Shown here: in pieces, positions 57,324 to 64,000 of the stretch
Layout of the letters: every line of letters begins with the position of its first letter
How positions within the stretch are numbered: the first letter of the stretch is position 1
Assembly: GCF_947495325.1 (NCBI RefSeq)
Contig: NZ_CANLYK010000001.1
Span: 1,798,001-1,862,000, forward strand
Direction of reading: 5' to 3'
DNA length: 64,000 nucleotides
Origin: an uncultured Allomuricauda sp.
GTDB lineage: Bacteria > Bacteroidota > Bacteroidia > Flavobacteriales > Flavobacteriaceae
Program-made: the position numbers and the translations under genes
The notes under the pieces: generated by a model
What the model was told of the DNA's origin: nothing
Databases searched by the model: none
What the model saw: only the letters and a program-made list of their open reading frames with translations

Positions 57324-57848
57324 TTATTTTTTTTGTGGCGGGAACTTTGAAAATACTTTCTTTACTACTGCCCTCAATCTTTCTTCACGTACACTGGGAG
57401 ACGCATTTTCCCGAAAACCGCTTTCACTTGATGCCTGCCAGAATAGAGCATCCCTTTGGGCATCTACAAAATCAAACTGAATGCGACGTTGAATTCCAGA
57501 ATTTCCCAATGGTAATCCAACGGAAACTCCTCCCCCAACATTTCGCCCTGTTCCACCAATACCTACACCAACAGCATTGTTGGGACTGCTCCTGAACTCA
57601 TTGCTTATAATATTGATAAAAAAATCAGGTTCTTCCGCCAATAGATATCCTTTCGACAGTAGTGTAGAGTCCAAAACACGAACCAACCTTTTTTCATCCA
57701 ATTGACTTAGTCCAGATTCAATATCCGAAAAATAATTATAGGTACTATAGCTCGAAAAGTCCGTAGCCTTATCATAATCATAGTTTACCCGTACGGAACT
57801 ACAGGAGGTAAGAAAACAAAAAAACACTATTGAAAAAAGGTATCTCAT
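57324..57848 (-). CDS. DUF4136 lipoprotein
   Basis: 174 residues. Lipobox LTSC, lipid Cys16, then SSVRVNYDYDKATDFSSYSTY typical of DUF4136; a glycine-rich stretch (GVGIGGTGRNVGGGVSVG) and a C-terminal basic helix (VREERLRAVVKKVFSKFPP) follow. Role unknown. About 60 nt after obgE on the same strand and could be co-transcribed. Confidence 0.85.
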   Translation of the reverse strand: MRYLFSIVFFCFLTSCSSVRVNYDYDKATDFSSYSTYNYFSDIESGLSQLDEKRLVRVLDSTLLSKGYLLAEEPDFFINIISNEFRSSPNNAVGVGIGGTGRNVGGGVSVGLPLGNSGIQRRIQFDFVDAQRDALFWQASSESGFRENASPSVREERLRAVVKKVFSKFPPQKK

Positions 57849-57910
57849 CTTTCACAAAATGTACCTTTAAAATTAATCAATATTGAGCTTAATATTGGGG
57901 ATTTGTAACT

Positions 57911-58912
57911 TTATTCGTTCAAAAGTTTCCAGAGCGCATCCTTAAGTTCTTGGATGCCTTGTTGTGCCACGGATGAAATAAAAAGATAAGGCACATTCTC
58001 AAGGTCCTTATCTAACTCAACCTTCATTTCTCCCATAAGTTCTTCATCCAACATGTCGCTTTTGGAAATGGCAACCAGCTTTGCCTTATCCAATAACTCT
58101 GGATTATAGCGTCTTAATTCATCCAATAGGATTTCATATTCCTTTGAAATATCGTTGCTATCCGCTGGAATTAGAAAAAGTAATGTGGCGTTACGTTCTA
58201 TATGCCTTAAAAAGTAATGTCCCAAACCTTTTCCTTCAGCGGCTCCCTCAATAATTCCAGGAATATCGGCCATTACAAAACTCTTATAATCCCTATGTTC
58301 TACAATACCCAAATTTGGCTTAAGGGTGGTAAACTCATAATCGGCTATTTTGGGTTTGGCAGAGGTCATTACGGAAAGTAATGTGGATTTCCCCGCATTG
58401 GGAAAACCAACAAGACCAACATCGGCCAAAACCTTCAATTCCAATGTTACATGATATTCTTGCCCTGGGATTCCCGGTTGGGCATATCTTGGGGTTTGAT
58501 TGGTAGAGCTCTTAAAGTGCCAGTTACCCCGGCCTCCCATTCCACCTTCAGCTACTATTTTTTCCTCTCCGTTATCTGTTATCTCGAAGAGAATTTCGTT
58601 TGTTTCGGTATCTCTTACCACAGTCCCTAAAGGCACATCCATATAAACATCTTGACCATCGGCACCCGTGCTTCGGTTTTTGCTTCCGTGTTCTCCGTGA
58701 CCTGCTTTAAAGTGTTTTTTAAATTTGAAGGTAACCAGTGTCCAAAGATTATTGTTACCCCTAATAATAACATGACCTCCACGGCCTCCATCGCCTCCAT
58801 CCGGTCCTCCTTTGGTAATATACTTTTCCCTATGTAGATGCACAGAACCTTTGCCTCCATTTCCCGAGACAACATACACTTTTACATAATCAACAAAATT
58901 TCCTTCAGTCAT
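57911..58912 (-). CDS. obgE: GTPase ObgE (CgtA)
   Basis: Essential GTPase for 50S assembly and stress control. 333 residues: N-terminal glycine-rich OBG fold (1-158; [12 protein letters not shown]), then the G domain with G1 GFPNAGKS (169-176), G3 DIPG (216-219), G4 SKSD, G5 SSVA. It lacks a long C-terminal TGS-like extension, so it is the short form. 64 nt downstream of the hpt-adk fusion. Confidence 0.96.
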   Translation of the reverse strand: MTEGNFVDYVKVYVVSGNGGKGSVHLHREKYITKGGPDGGDGGRGGHVIIRGNNNLWTLVTFKFKKHFKAGHGEHGSKNRSTGADGQDVYMDVPLGTVVRDTETNEILFEITDNGEEKIVAEGGMGGRGNWHFKSSTNQTPRYAQPGIPGQEYHVTLELKVLADVGLVGFPNAGKSTLLSVMTSAKPKIADYEFTTLKPNLGIVEHRDYKSFVMADIPGIIEGAAEGKGLGHYFLRHIERNATLLFLIPADSNDISKEYEILLDELRRYNPELLDKAKLVAISKSDMLDEELMGEMKVELDKDLENVPYLFISSVAQQGIQELKDALWKLLNE

Positions 58913-58976
58913 TGTTATTCCCTATCAATTTTCTTTTTAAAAGGATTAAAAAGAACCTTCTTTAAATCGTCAATTG

Positions 58977-60083
58977 CTACAAAGAATCGATGACTTTGCC
59001 AAGTCGCGTAGTTATCTCGTCAATCTCACCTATCCCATTTACGGTATGGAATTTTCCTTGTTTTTCGTAGAAAGATTTTAGAGGGGCAGTTTTCAAATTG
59101 TATTCGTCAAACCGATTTCGGATTTTATCTTCATCCTGATCATCTGAACGTCCACTCTCTTTACCGCGTTCCAACAAGCGGGCTACCAAAATATCATCAT
59201 CAGCCTCCAAAGCTATAGTGGCATTGATCTGCATGTCTTTGGATTCCAAAAAATTATCCAATGCTTCAGCTTGGGCAGCAGTTCTTGGAAAACCATCAAA
59301 TATAAAACCAGCAGCATCGGGATTTTTCTCTACCTCGTCCTTCAGCATATCTATGGTAACTTCATCCGGAACCAAATCACCTTGATCTATATAGGATTTG
59401 GCCAATTTTCCCAATTCCGTACCATTCTTCATATTATAACGAAACACATCTCCTGTTGAAATATGTTTTAGATTATATTTTTCTTTAAGAAACCCAGCTT
59501 GGGTTCCCTTTCCAGCTCCTGGCTTTCCAAAAAGCACTAGGTTGATCATATTACTTTGGTTTAGTTGATATACTTCTCTTAAATTTCTACCCAATTCTTT
59601 ATAATCCAGACCGTACCCAACAATAAAATCGTTTGGGATTTCAAGTCCAACATAGTCAATGGCATATTCTCCTGAATACGCTTCGGATTTATAAAAAAGT
59701 GATGCGATTTTAAATTCTTTCACGTTGGTTTGGGAGAACAAATGCACTAGCTGTTTCAAAGTCCTTCCCGTATCAATTACATCTTCTAGAATAACAACAC
59801 TTCTTCCATCAATATTTTCGGGGACATCCAATAATGTTTCAACAATTCCTGTTGATGTAAGACCATGATAAGAGCTTAAGCGAACAAATGAAACTTCACA
59901 AGGATGCTGATATACCTTTAAAAAATCGGACACAAACATAAAAGCACCATTGAGGACCCCCACAAAAATGGGAGTTTTATCCTTATAGTCTTTTGCAATT
60001 TCAGCAGCCATTTTTTTAACGGCAGCCAAAATCTGTTCCTCCCCTAAATAGGGTTTAAAAGTCTTATCGTGAAGCTTGATCAA
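58977..60083 (-). CDS. fused hypoxanthine phosphoribosyltransferase-adenylate kinase
   Basis: 368 residues combining two enzymes usually made separately. Residues 1-175: type I phosphoribosyltransferase with the PRPP motif VVILEDVIDTGRTL (96-109). Residues 179-368: adenylate kinase starting MINLVLFGKPGAGKGT (P-loop 186-194), with DGFPRTAAQAEAL and a short lid (RLLERGKESGRSDDQD), the small adenylate kinase type. It would salvage hypoxanthine/guanine to IMP/GMP and interconvert AMP with ADP. The start must be TTG at 60083 (an in-frame stop lies just upstream). An internal ATG at residue 179 could also give free adenylate kinase. Divergent from purK. Confidence 0.93.
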   Translation of the reverse strand: MIKLHDKTFKPYLGEEQILAAVKKMAAEIAKDYKDKTPIFVGVLNGAFMFVSDFLKVYQHPCEVSFVRLSSYHGLTSTGIVETLLDVPENIDGRSVVILEDVIDTGRTLKQLVHLFSQTNVKEFKIASLFYKSEAYSGEYAIDYVGLEIPNDFIVGYGLDYKELGRNLREVYQLNQSNMINLVLFGKPGAGKGTQAGFLKEKYNLKHISTGDVFRYNMKNGTELGKLAKSYIDQGDLVPDEVTIDMLKDEVEKNPDAAGFIFDGFPRTAAQAEALDNFLESKDMQINATIALEADDDILVARLLERGKESGRSDDQDEDKIRNRFDEYNLKTAPLKSFYEKQGKFHTVNGIGEIDEITTRLGKVIDSL

Positions 60084-60107
60084 ATCGTCATCAATTTATC
60101 AGGTTGG

Positions 60108-60115
60108 CAAAGATA
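60108..60115 (-). promoter_or_regulatory. possible -7 element of the hpt-adk promoter
   Basis: TATCTTTG on the minus strand, matching TAnnTTTG, about 25 nt before the TTG start; no TTG element clear at the -33 distance. Confidence 0.4.
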
Positions 60116-60169
60116 ACATTTTTAGGTGCGCTTTACGCCCAGACCTTTTATCCCTTCGTGGAATTCATG

Positions 60170-60177
60170 TATTTTTG
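60170..60177 (+). promoter_or_regulatory. possible -7 element of the purK promoter
   Basis: TATTTTTG on the plus strand, 23 nt before the purK ATG. The TTG element is poor, so the match is partial. Confidence 0.4.
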
Positions 60178-60200
60178 ACATCATTACAATTCACTAATTG

Positions 60201-61355
60201 ATGCATTTTTTCTCATCTGATTTTAAACTAGGTATTCTTGGAGGTGGACAACTGGGCAAAATGTTGCTCTATGAGACCCGAAAGTGGGATATCCAAACCA
60301 AAGTAATGGATGCTTCCAAAGATGCTCCATGCAAAATAGCCTGTAATGAGTTTGTTCATGGAAATCTGCTGGATTTTGATGACGTATACAACTTTGGAAA
60401 GGATGTTGACGTCCTTACCATTGAAATTGAAAATGTAAATGTGGAGGCCCTTGAAAAGTTGGAACAGGAAAATGTAAGGGTGTATCCACCAACAAAAACC
60501 CTTCGAACAATCCAAAATAAGGCAACCCAAAAGTTGTTTTATACCGATAATGGCATTCCTACTTCGCCATTTACACGATTTGCCTATACTTCCGAAATTG
60601 AGGATAGTATTTCCAATGGTGGGCTTCAATTTCCCTTTGTTTGGAAAAGTGCACAATTTGGGTATGATGGACAGGGTGTAAAAGTGGTGCGAAAACTAGA
60701 GGATTTAAGCGGATTACCAAATGTGGAATGCATTGCCGAGGAAATGGTCAATTTTAAGAATGAACTGGCCGTAGTGGTTGCCAGAAATACCAAAGAAGAA
60801 GTAAAAACCTATCCTGTTGTTGAAATGGAGTTTCATCCTGAAGCCAATCAGGTGGAATATGTAATTTGTCCAGCTCGTATTGAAGAATCCCTAGCGCAAA
60901 AAGCAGTGGAAGTTGCACTCAAGGTTTCAGCACATTTGGAACATATAGGTTTACTTGCCGTGGAGTTGTTCCAAACTCAGAACGATGAGATTTTAGTGAA
61001 TGAAGTAGCACCAAGACCACACAATAGTGGTCATTATAGTATTGAGGCGAGCTATACCAATCAATTTGAACAGCATATCAGAGCCATTTTAGGGCTACCT
61101 TTAGGCAAGACAGACAGCAAGGTTGCCGGGGTAATGGTAAACTTGGTTGGCGCCGAAGGACATACAGGCGATGTGGTTTATGAAAATATTGATGCTATTT
61201 TAGAAATGGATGGGGTTACCCCCCATGTTTACGGAAAAAAGCAGACACGGCCATTTCGAAAAATGGGGCATGTGACCATTGTAGATGAAGACATGTCCAA
61301 AGCGAGAAGGATAGCACAACAAGTAAAAGAAACGATTAAAGTTATAAGCAAATAG
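60201..61355 (+). CDS. purK: 5-(carboxyamino)imidazole ribonucleotide synthase (PurK)
   Basis: ATP-dependent carboxylation of AIR to N5-CAIR in purine synthesis. 384 residues from the ATG at 60201 (MHFFSSDFKLGILGGGQLGKML); the upstream TTG is not needed. Pre-ATP-grasp Rossmann domain, ATP-grasp core (PFVWKSAQFGYDGQGVKVV, VNEVAPRPHNSGHYSIEA), C-terminal domain. 4 nt before purE, which takes its product. Confidence 0.96.
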   Translation: MHFFSSDFKLGILGGGQLGKMLLYETRKWDIQTKVMDASKDAPCKIACNEFVHGNLLDFDDVYNFGKDVDVLTIEIENVNVEALEKLEQENVRVYPPTKTLRTIQNKATQKLFYTDNGIPTSPFTRFAYTSEIEDSISNGGLQFPFVWKSAQFGYDGQGVKVVRKLEDLSGLPNVECIAEEMVNFKNELAVVVARNTKEEVKTYPVVEMEFHPEANQVEYVICPARIEESLAQKAVEVALKVSAHLEHIGLLAVELFQTQNDEILVNEVAPRPHNSGHYSIEASYTNQFEQHIRAILGLPLGKTDSKVAGVMVNLVGAEGHTGDVVYENIDAILEMDGVTPHVYGKKQTRPFRKMGHVTIVDEDMSKARRIAQQVKETIKVISK

Positions 61356-61359
61356 CATT

Positions 61360-61848
61360 ATGAGCAAAGTAGCCGTAGTTATGGGAAGTACCAGCGACCT
61401 TCCCGTTATGCAAGAAGCCGTTGATATTTTAAAAGGGTTTGACATAGAGGTTGATGTAGACATCGTATCTGCTCACCGAACCCCTGAAAAACTGTTCGAT
61501 TTTAGTAAAAATGCCCATAAAAACGGATATAATGTCATAATTGCAGGCGCTGGTGGTGCTGCACATCTTCCTGGAATGGTCGCTTCTTTATCTCCTTTAC
61601 CAGTGATTGGGGTTCCTGTAAAAAGCAGCAATTCTATTGATGGTTGGGATTCTATTTTATCCATTCTTCAGATGCCGGGTGGAGTTCCCGTAGCAACTGT
61701 AGCGCTAAATGGTGCAAAAAATGCTGGAATTTTAGCAGCCCAGATTATTGGTTCATCTGATAAATGCGTTTTGGATAAAATTGAAGCCTACAAACAGGGG
61801 CTTAAGGAAAAAGTAATCAAAGGCGCAGAGCAAGTGCGAAATAAGTAG
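61360..61848 (+). CDS. purE: N5-carboxyaminoimidazole ribonucleotide mutase (PurE)
   Basis: Moves the carboxyl group of N5-CAIR to make CAIR. 162 residues, the class I PurE size. Phosphate/nucleotide loop MGSTSDLPVM (8-17), SAHRTPEK with His39, AGAGGAAHLPGM and DSILSILQMPGGVPVAT. Coupled with purK in the standard order. Confidence 0.97.
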   Translation: MSKVAVVMGSTSDLPVMQEAVDILKGFDIEVDVDIVSAHRTPEKLFDFSKNAHKNGYNVIIAGAGGAAHLPGMVASLSPLPVIGVPVKSSNSIDGWDSILSILQMPGGVPVATVALNGAKNAGILAAQIIGSSDKCVLDKIEAYKQGLKEKVIKGAEQVRNK

Positions 61849-61960
61849 TTAGTAAGAAGACATATTTTAATTATTACAAAATTCTTTGAATAAAATACAT
61901 CAATTCAAAAATACGGTTTACAAATTTTCTCAATTCTAAAATCTAATACCTCAAATCTAT

Positions 61961-63991
61961 ATGAATAATCCCCTACTCAAATCATTTGATAAAGCTCCAT
62001 TTGAACAAATCAAAAATGAGCATTTTAAACCTGCTTTTATAGAGGCTATTGAAAATGCCCGAAAAGAGATTGATGCGATAGCTGAAAATACCGAGGAACC
62101 AACTTTTGAAAACACTTTGGAAGCTTTGGACTTTTCCGGAAAGCAATTGGATAGGGTTTCCAGTATTTTTTTCAATCTAAACGCTGCGGAAACCAATGAT
62201 GAAATTCAAAAAATCGCACAAGAAGTTTCTCCTTTGTTGTCAGAATTCAGCAATGACATTACACTGAACCAAAGTCTTTTTAAGCGGATAAAATCAGTTT
62301 ACGAACAAAAAGATGACCTTGACCTAACGGTTGAACAGCAAACCTTATTAAAAAAACGCTACAAAAGCTTTAGTAGAAACGGAGCGAATCTTAATGATAC
62401 AGATAAAAAAAGACTTCGAGAAATAGATGCTGAACTATCTAAATTAAAACTAAAGTTTGGAGAAAATGTACTGGCAGAAACCAACAAATTTGAACTGTTG
62501 CTTACTAACGAAAAAGACTTGAAAGGCCTTCCTGATGGAGCAAAAGAAGCCGCAGTACAGTTGGCAAAATCAAAAGACAAGGAAGGCTGGTTGATTACCT
62601 TGGATTATCCAAGTTACATTCCGTTTATGAAATATGCTGAAAATAGAGCATTGCGGAAAGAATTATCTCTCGCATTTGGCAGCAAAGGGTTTCATAAGGA
62701 TGAACTGGACAATCAAGAAAATGTTTTAAAGATTGCATCACTTCGTTACGAGCGAGCCAACTTATTGGGATATAAAACACATGCAGATTTTGTTTTGGAA
62801 GAGCGTATGGCTGAAACTCCGGACAAAGTACAGAAATTCTTAACAGAACTTCTGGAAAAAGCAAAACCAGCGGCCGAAAGAGAATTTGCAGAATTGCAGG
62901 CATTTGCAAAAGAGTTGGACGGTATTGTGCAATTGGAAAAATGGGATAGCGCTTATTATTCAGAAAAGTTGAAGCAAAAACTCTTCAATCTGGATGATGA
63001 AAAGCTAAAGCCCTATTTTAAACTGGAAAATGTAATTGATGGCGTTTTTAAGGTAGCGGAAAAATTATTCGACCTCAATTTTAAGGAAGTTTTTGATATT
63101 GAAAAATATCATGATGATGTTAAGACCTACGAGGTTTATGACAACTTGCAAAACTTGGTTTCAATTTTCTATGCAGATTTTCATCCCAGACCGGGAAAGC
63201 GAGGGGGAGCTTGGATGACCTCCTATAAATCACAATACACGTTTCAAGGTGAAAATAGTAGACCCCATATTTCCAACGTTTGTAATTTCACCAAACCTAC
63301 CACCACAAAACCATCACTACTTACATTTAATGAGGTAACCACGCTGTTCCATGAATTTGGCCATGGGCTGCATGGCATGCTTGCAAATACAACCTACCCA
63401 AGTATTTCGGGCACATCAGTTTATTGGGATTTTGTAGAGTTACCAAGTCAAGTCATGGAAAATTGGTGTTATGAAAAAGAAGCATTAGAACTTTTTGCCT
63501 TTCATTATGAAACTGGAGAGTTGATTCCCATGGAACTGGTTCAAAAAATAAAGGAATCTGCAACTTTTCAGGAAGGTATGGCCACACTACGCCAAATAAG
63601 CTTTGGGTTCTTGGACATGGCCTGGCACGGAACCGACCCATCAAACATTAAGGATGTGAAAAGTTATGAATCCAAAGCGTTTGAAGGCACCAATCTATTT
63701 CCAGAAACTCCTGAAACCTGCATGAGTGTAGCTTTTTCACATATTTTTCAAGGAGGATATTCATCTGGTTATTACAGTTATAAATGGGCAGAGGTTTTGG
63801 ATGCTGATGCATTTGCCTATTTTAAGGAAAATGGAATTTTCAACAAGGAAATTGCAACCAAATTCAAAGAACATGTGCTTTCCAAAGGAGGCACAGAAAA
63901 TCCAATGACCTTGTACAAGCGCTTTAGAGGTGCCGAACCCAAAATTGAACCCCTATTGGAAAGGGCTGGACTGCTTAAGAACATTGTATGA
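61961..63991 (+). CDS. M3-family metallopeptidase (oligopeptidase / dipeptidyl carboxypeptidase type)
   Basis: 676 residues, cytoplasmic (no signal peptide). Zinc motif HEFGH (464-468) with third ligand Glu493 in WDFVELPSQ; substrate-clamp helices around them. M3 enzymes (Dcp, OpdA) degrade short peptides; which specificity cannot be said. It starts at the ATG at 61961, 112 nt after purE, probably with its own promoter, though I saw none that is convincing. The stop is at 63989-63991, so the gene is complete; the last 9 bases of the window are non-coding. Confidence 0.96.
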   Translation: MNNPLLKSFDKAPFEQIKNEHFKPAFIEAIENARKEIDAIAENTEEPTFENTLEALDFSGKQLDRVSSIFFNLNAAETNDEIQKIAQEVSPLLSEFSNDITLNQSLFKRIKSVYEQKDDLDLTVEQQTLLKKRYKSFSRNGANLNDTDKKRLREIDAELSKLKLKFGENVLAETNKFELLLTNEKDLKGLPDGAKEAAVQLAKSKDKEGWLITLDYPSYIPFMKYAENRALRKELSLAFGSKGFHKDELDNQENVLKIASLRYERANLLGYKTHADFVLEERMAETPDKVQKFLTELLEKAKPAAEREFAELQAFAKELDGIVQLEKWDSAYYSEKLKQKLFNLDDEKLKPYFKLENVIDGVFKVAEKLFDLNFKEVFDIEKYHDDVKTYEVYDNLQNLVSIFYADFHPRPGKRGGAWMTSYKSQYTFQGENSRPHISNVCNFTKPTTTKPSLLTFNEVTTLFHEFGHGLHGMLANTTYPSISGTSVYWDFVELPSQVMENWCYEKEALELFAFHYETGELIPMELVQKIKESATFQEGMATLRQISFGFLDMAWHGTDPSNIKDVKSYESKAFEGTNLFPETPETCMSVAFSHIFQGGYSSGYYSYKWAEVLDADAFAYFKENGIFNKEIATKFKEHVLSKGGTENPMTLYKRFRGAEPKIEPLLERAGLLKNIV

Positions 63992-64000
63992 TTCTCATTT

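Overview
The window is a piece of a Flavobacteriaceae (Bacteroidota) chromosome, probably marine. The evidence is the SusC/SusD pair, several DUF4249 and TonB-receptor genes, zinc-free forms of ribosomal proteins S4, S14 and L36, the near absence of Shine-Dalgarno sequences, and promoters of the Bacteroidota type (TTTG, about 19 nt, TAnnTTTG). The DNA is AT-rich with long A/T tracts. I saw no tRNA, rRNA, insertion sequence, integrase or CRISPR array.

Layout. 1-8135: metabolic genes, nearly all on the minus strand: two guanidine-modifying enzymes (a CtlX-type hydrolase cut by the window edge, and an arginine deiminase/DDAH-like enzyme), a small exported protein, citrate synthase, a GT5 glycogen synthase, enolase and carA. 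8232-25257: one uninterrupted minus-strand block joining the classical str, S10, spc and alpha operons, from rpsL to rplQ (31 genes), with infA, secY and rpoA inside it and tuf absent. A consensus promoter precedes rpsL and an intrinsic terminator follows rplQ. Two internal gaps, before rplC and before rpsD, have base-pairing potential that suggests autoregulatory leaders.

25334-25805 is a gene-free regulatory stretch with a perfect 20-bp palindrome. 25806-38783 is an outer-membrane and accessory region on the plus strand: SusC-like and SusD-like proteins closed by a strong terminator, then a lipoprotein, a secreted protein, an STN-domain TonB-dependent receptor, a DUF4249 lipoprotein, an MG2/plug-type protein lacking a barrel, and a second DUF4249 lipoprotein. 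Behind the last gene lies a decayed 3' stub of the plug-type gene. The second half of this locus therefore arose by tandem duplication followed by deletion.

38990-47474: rlmB, a rhomboid protease, rarA, and a minus-strand run (radC, polysaccharide deacetylase-like protein, yjjG-type HAD phosphatase, lipoprotein, DUF5723 protein, secreted protein). 47522-54842: a DUF1569 protein, an isolated SMI1/KNR4-TPR protein, mpl with a small membrane protein, a cupin and an atypical SDR enzyme, and a LytS/LytT-type two-component system with a small membrane protein. 55103-63991: an S9 peptidase, a DUF4136 lipoprotein, obgE, a fused hypoxanthine phosphoribosyltransferase-adenylate kinase, purK-purE and an M3 oligopeptidase. 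Purine metabolism is grouped here: the salvage/nucleotide kinase fusion is transcribed away from the purK-purE biosynthesis pair.

The most promising undescribed signals are the nested RNA structure just upstream of rpsD, the mutually exclusive hairpins between rpsJ and rplC, the duplicated DUF4249/MG2-plug receptor locus with its stub, and the palindrome in front of the SusC gene. All are read by eye and need covariance or experimental testing.
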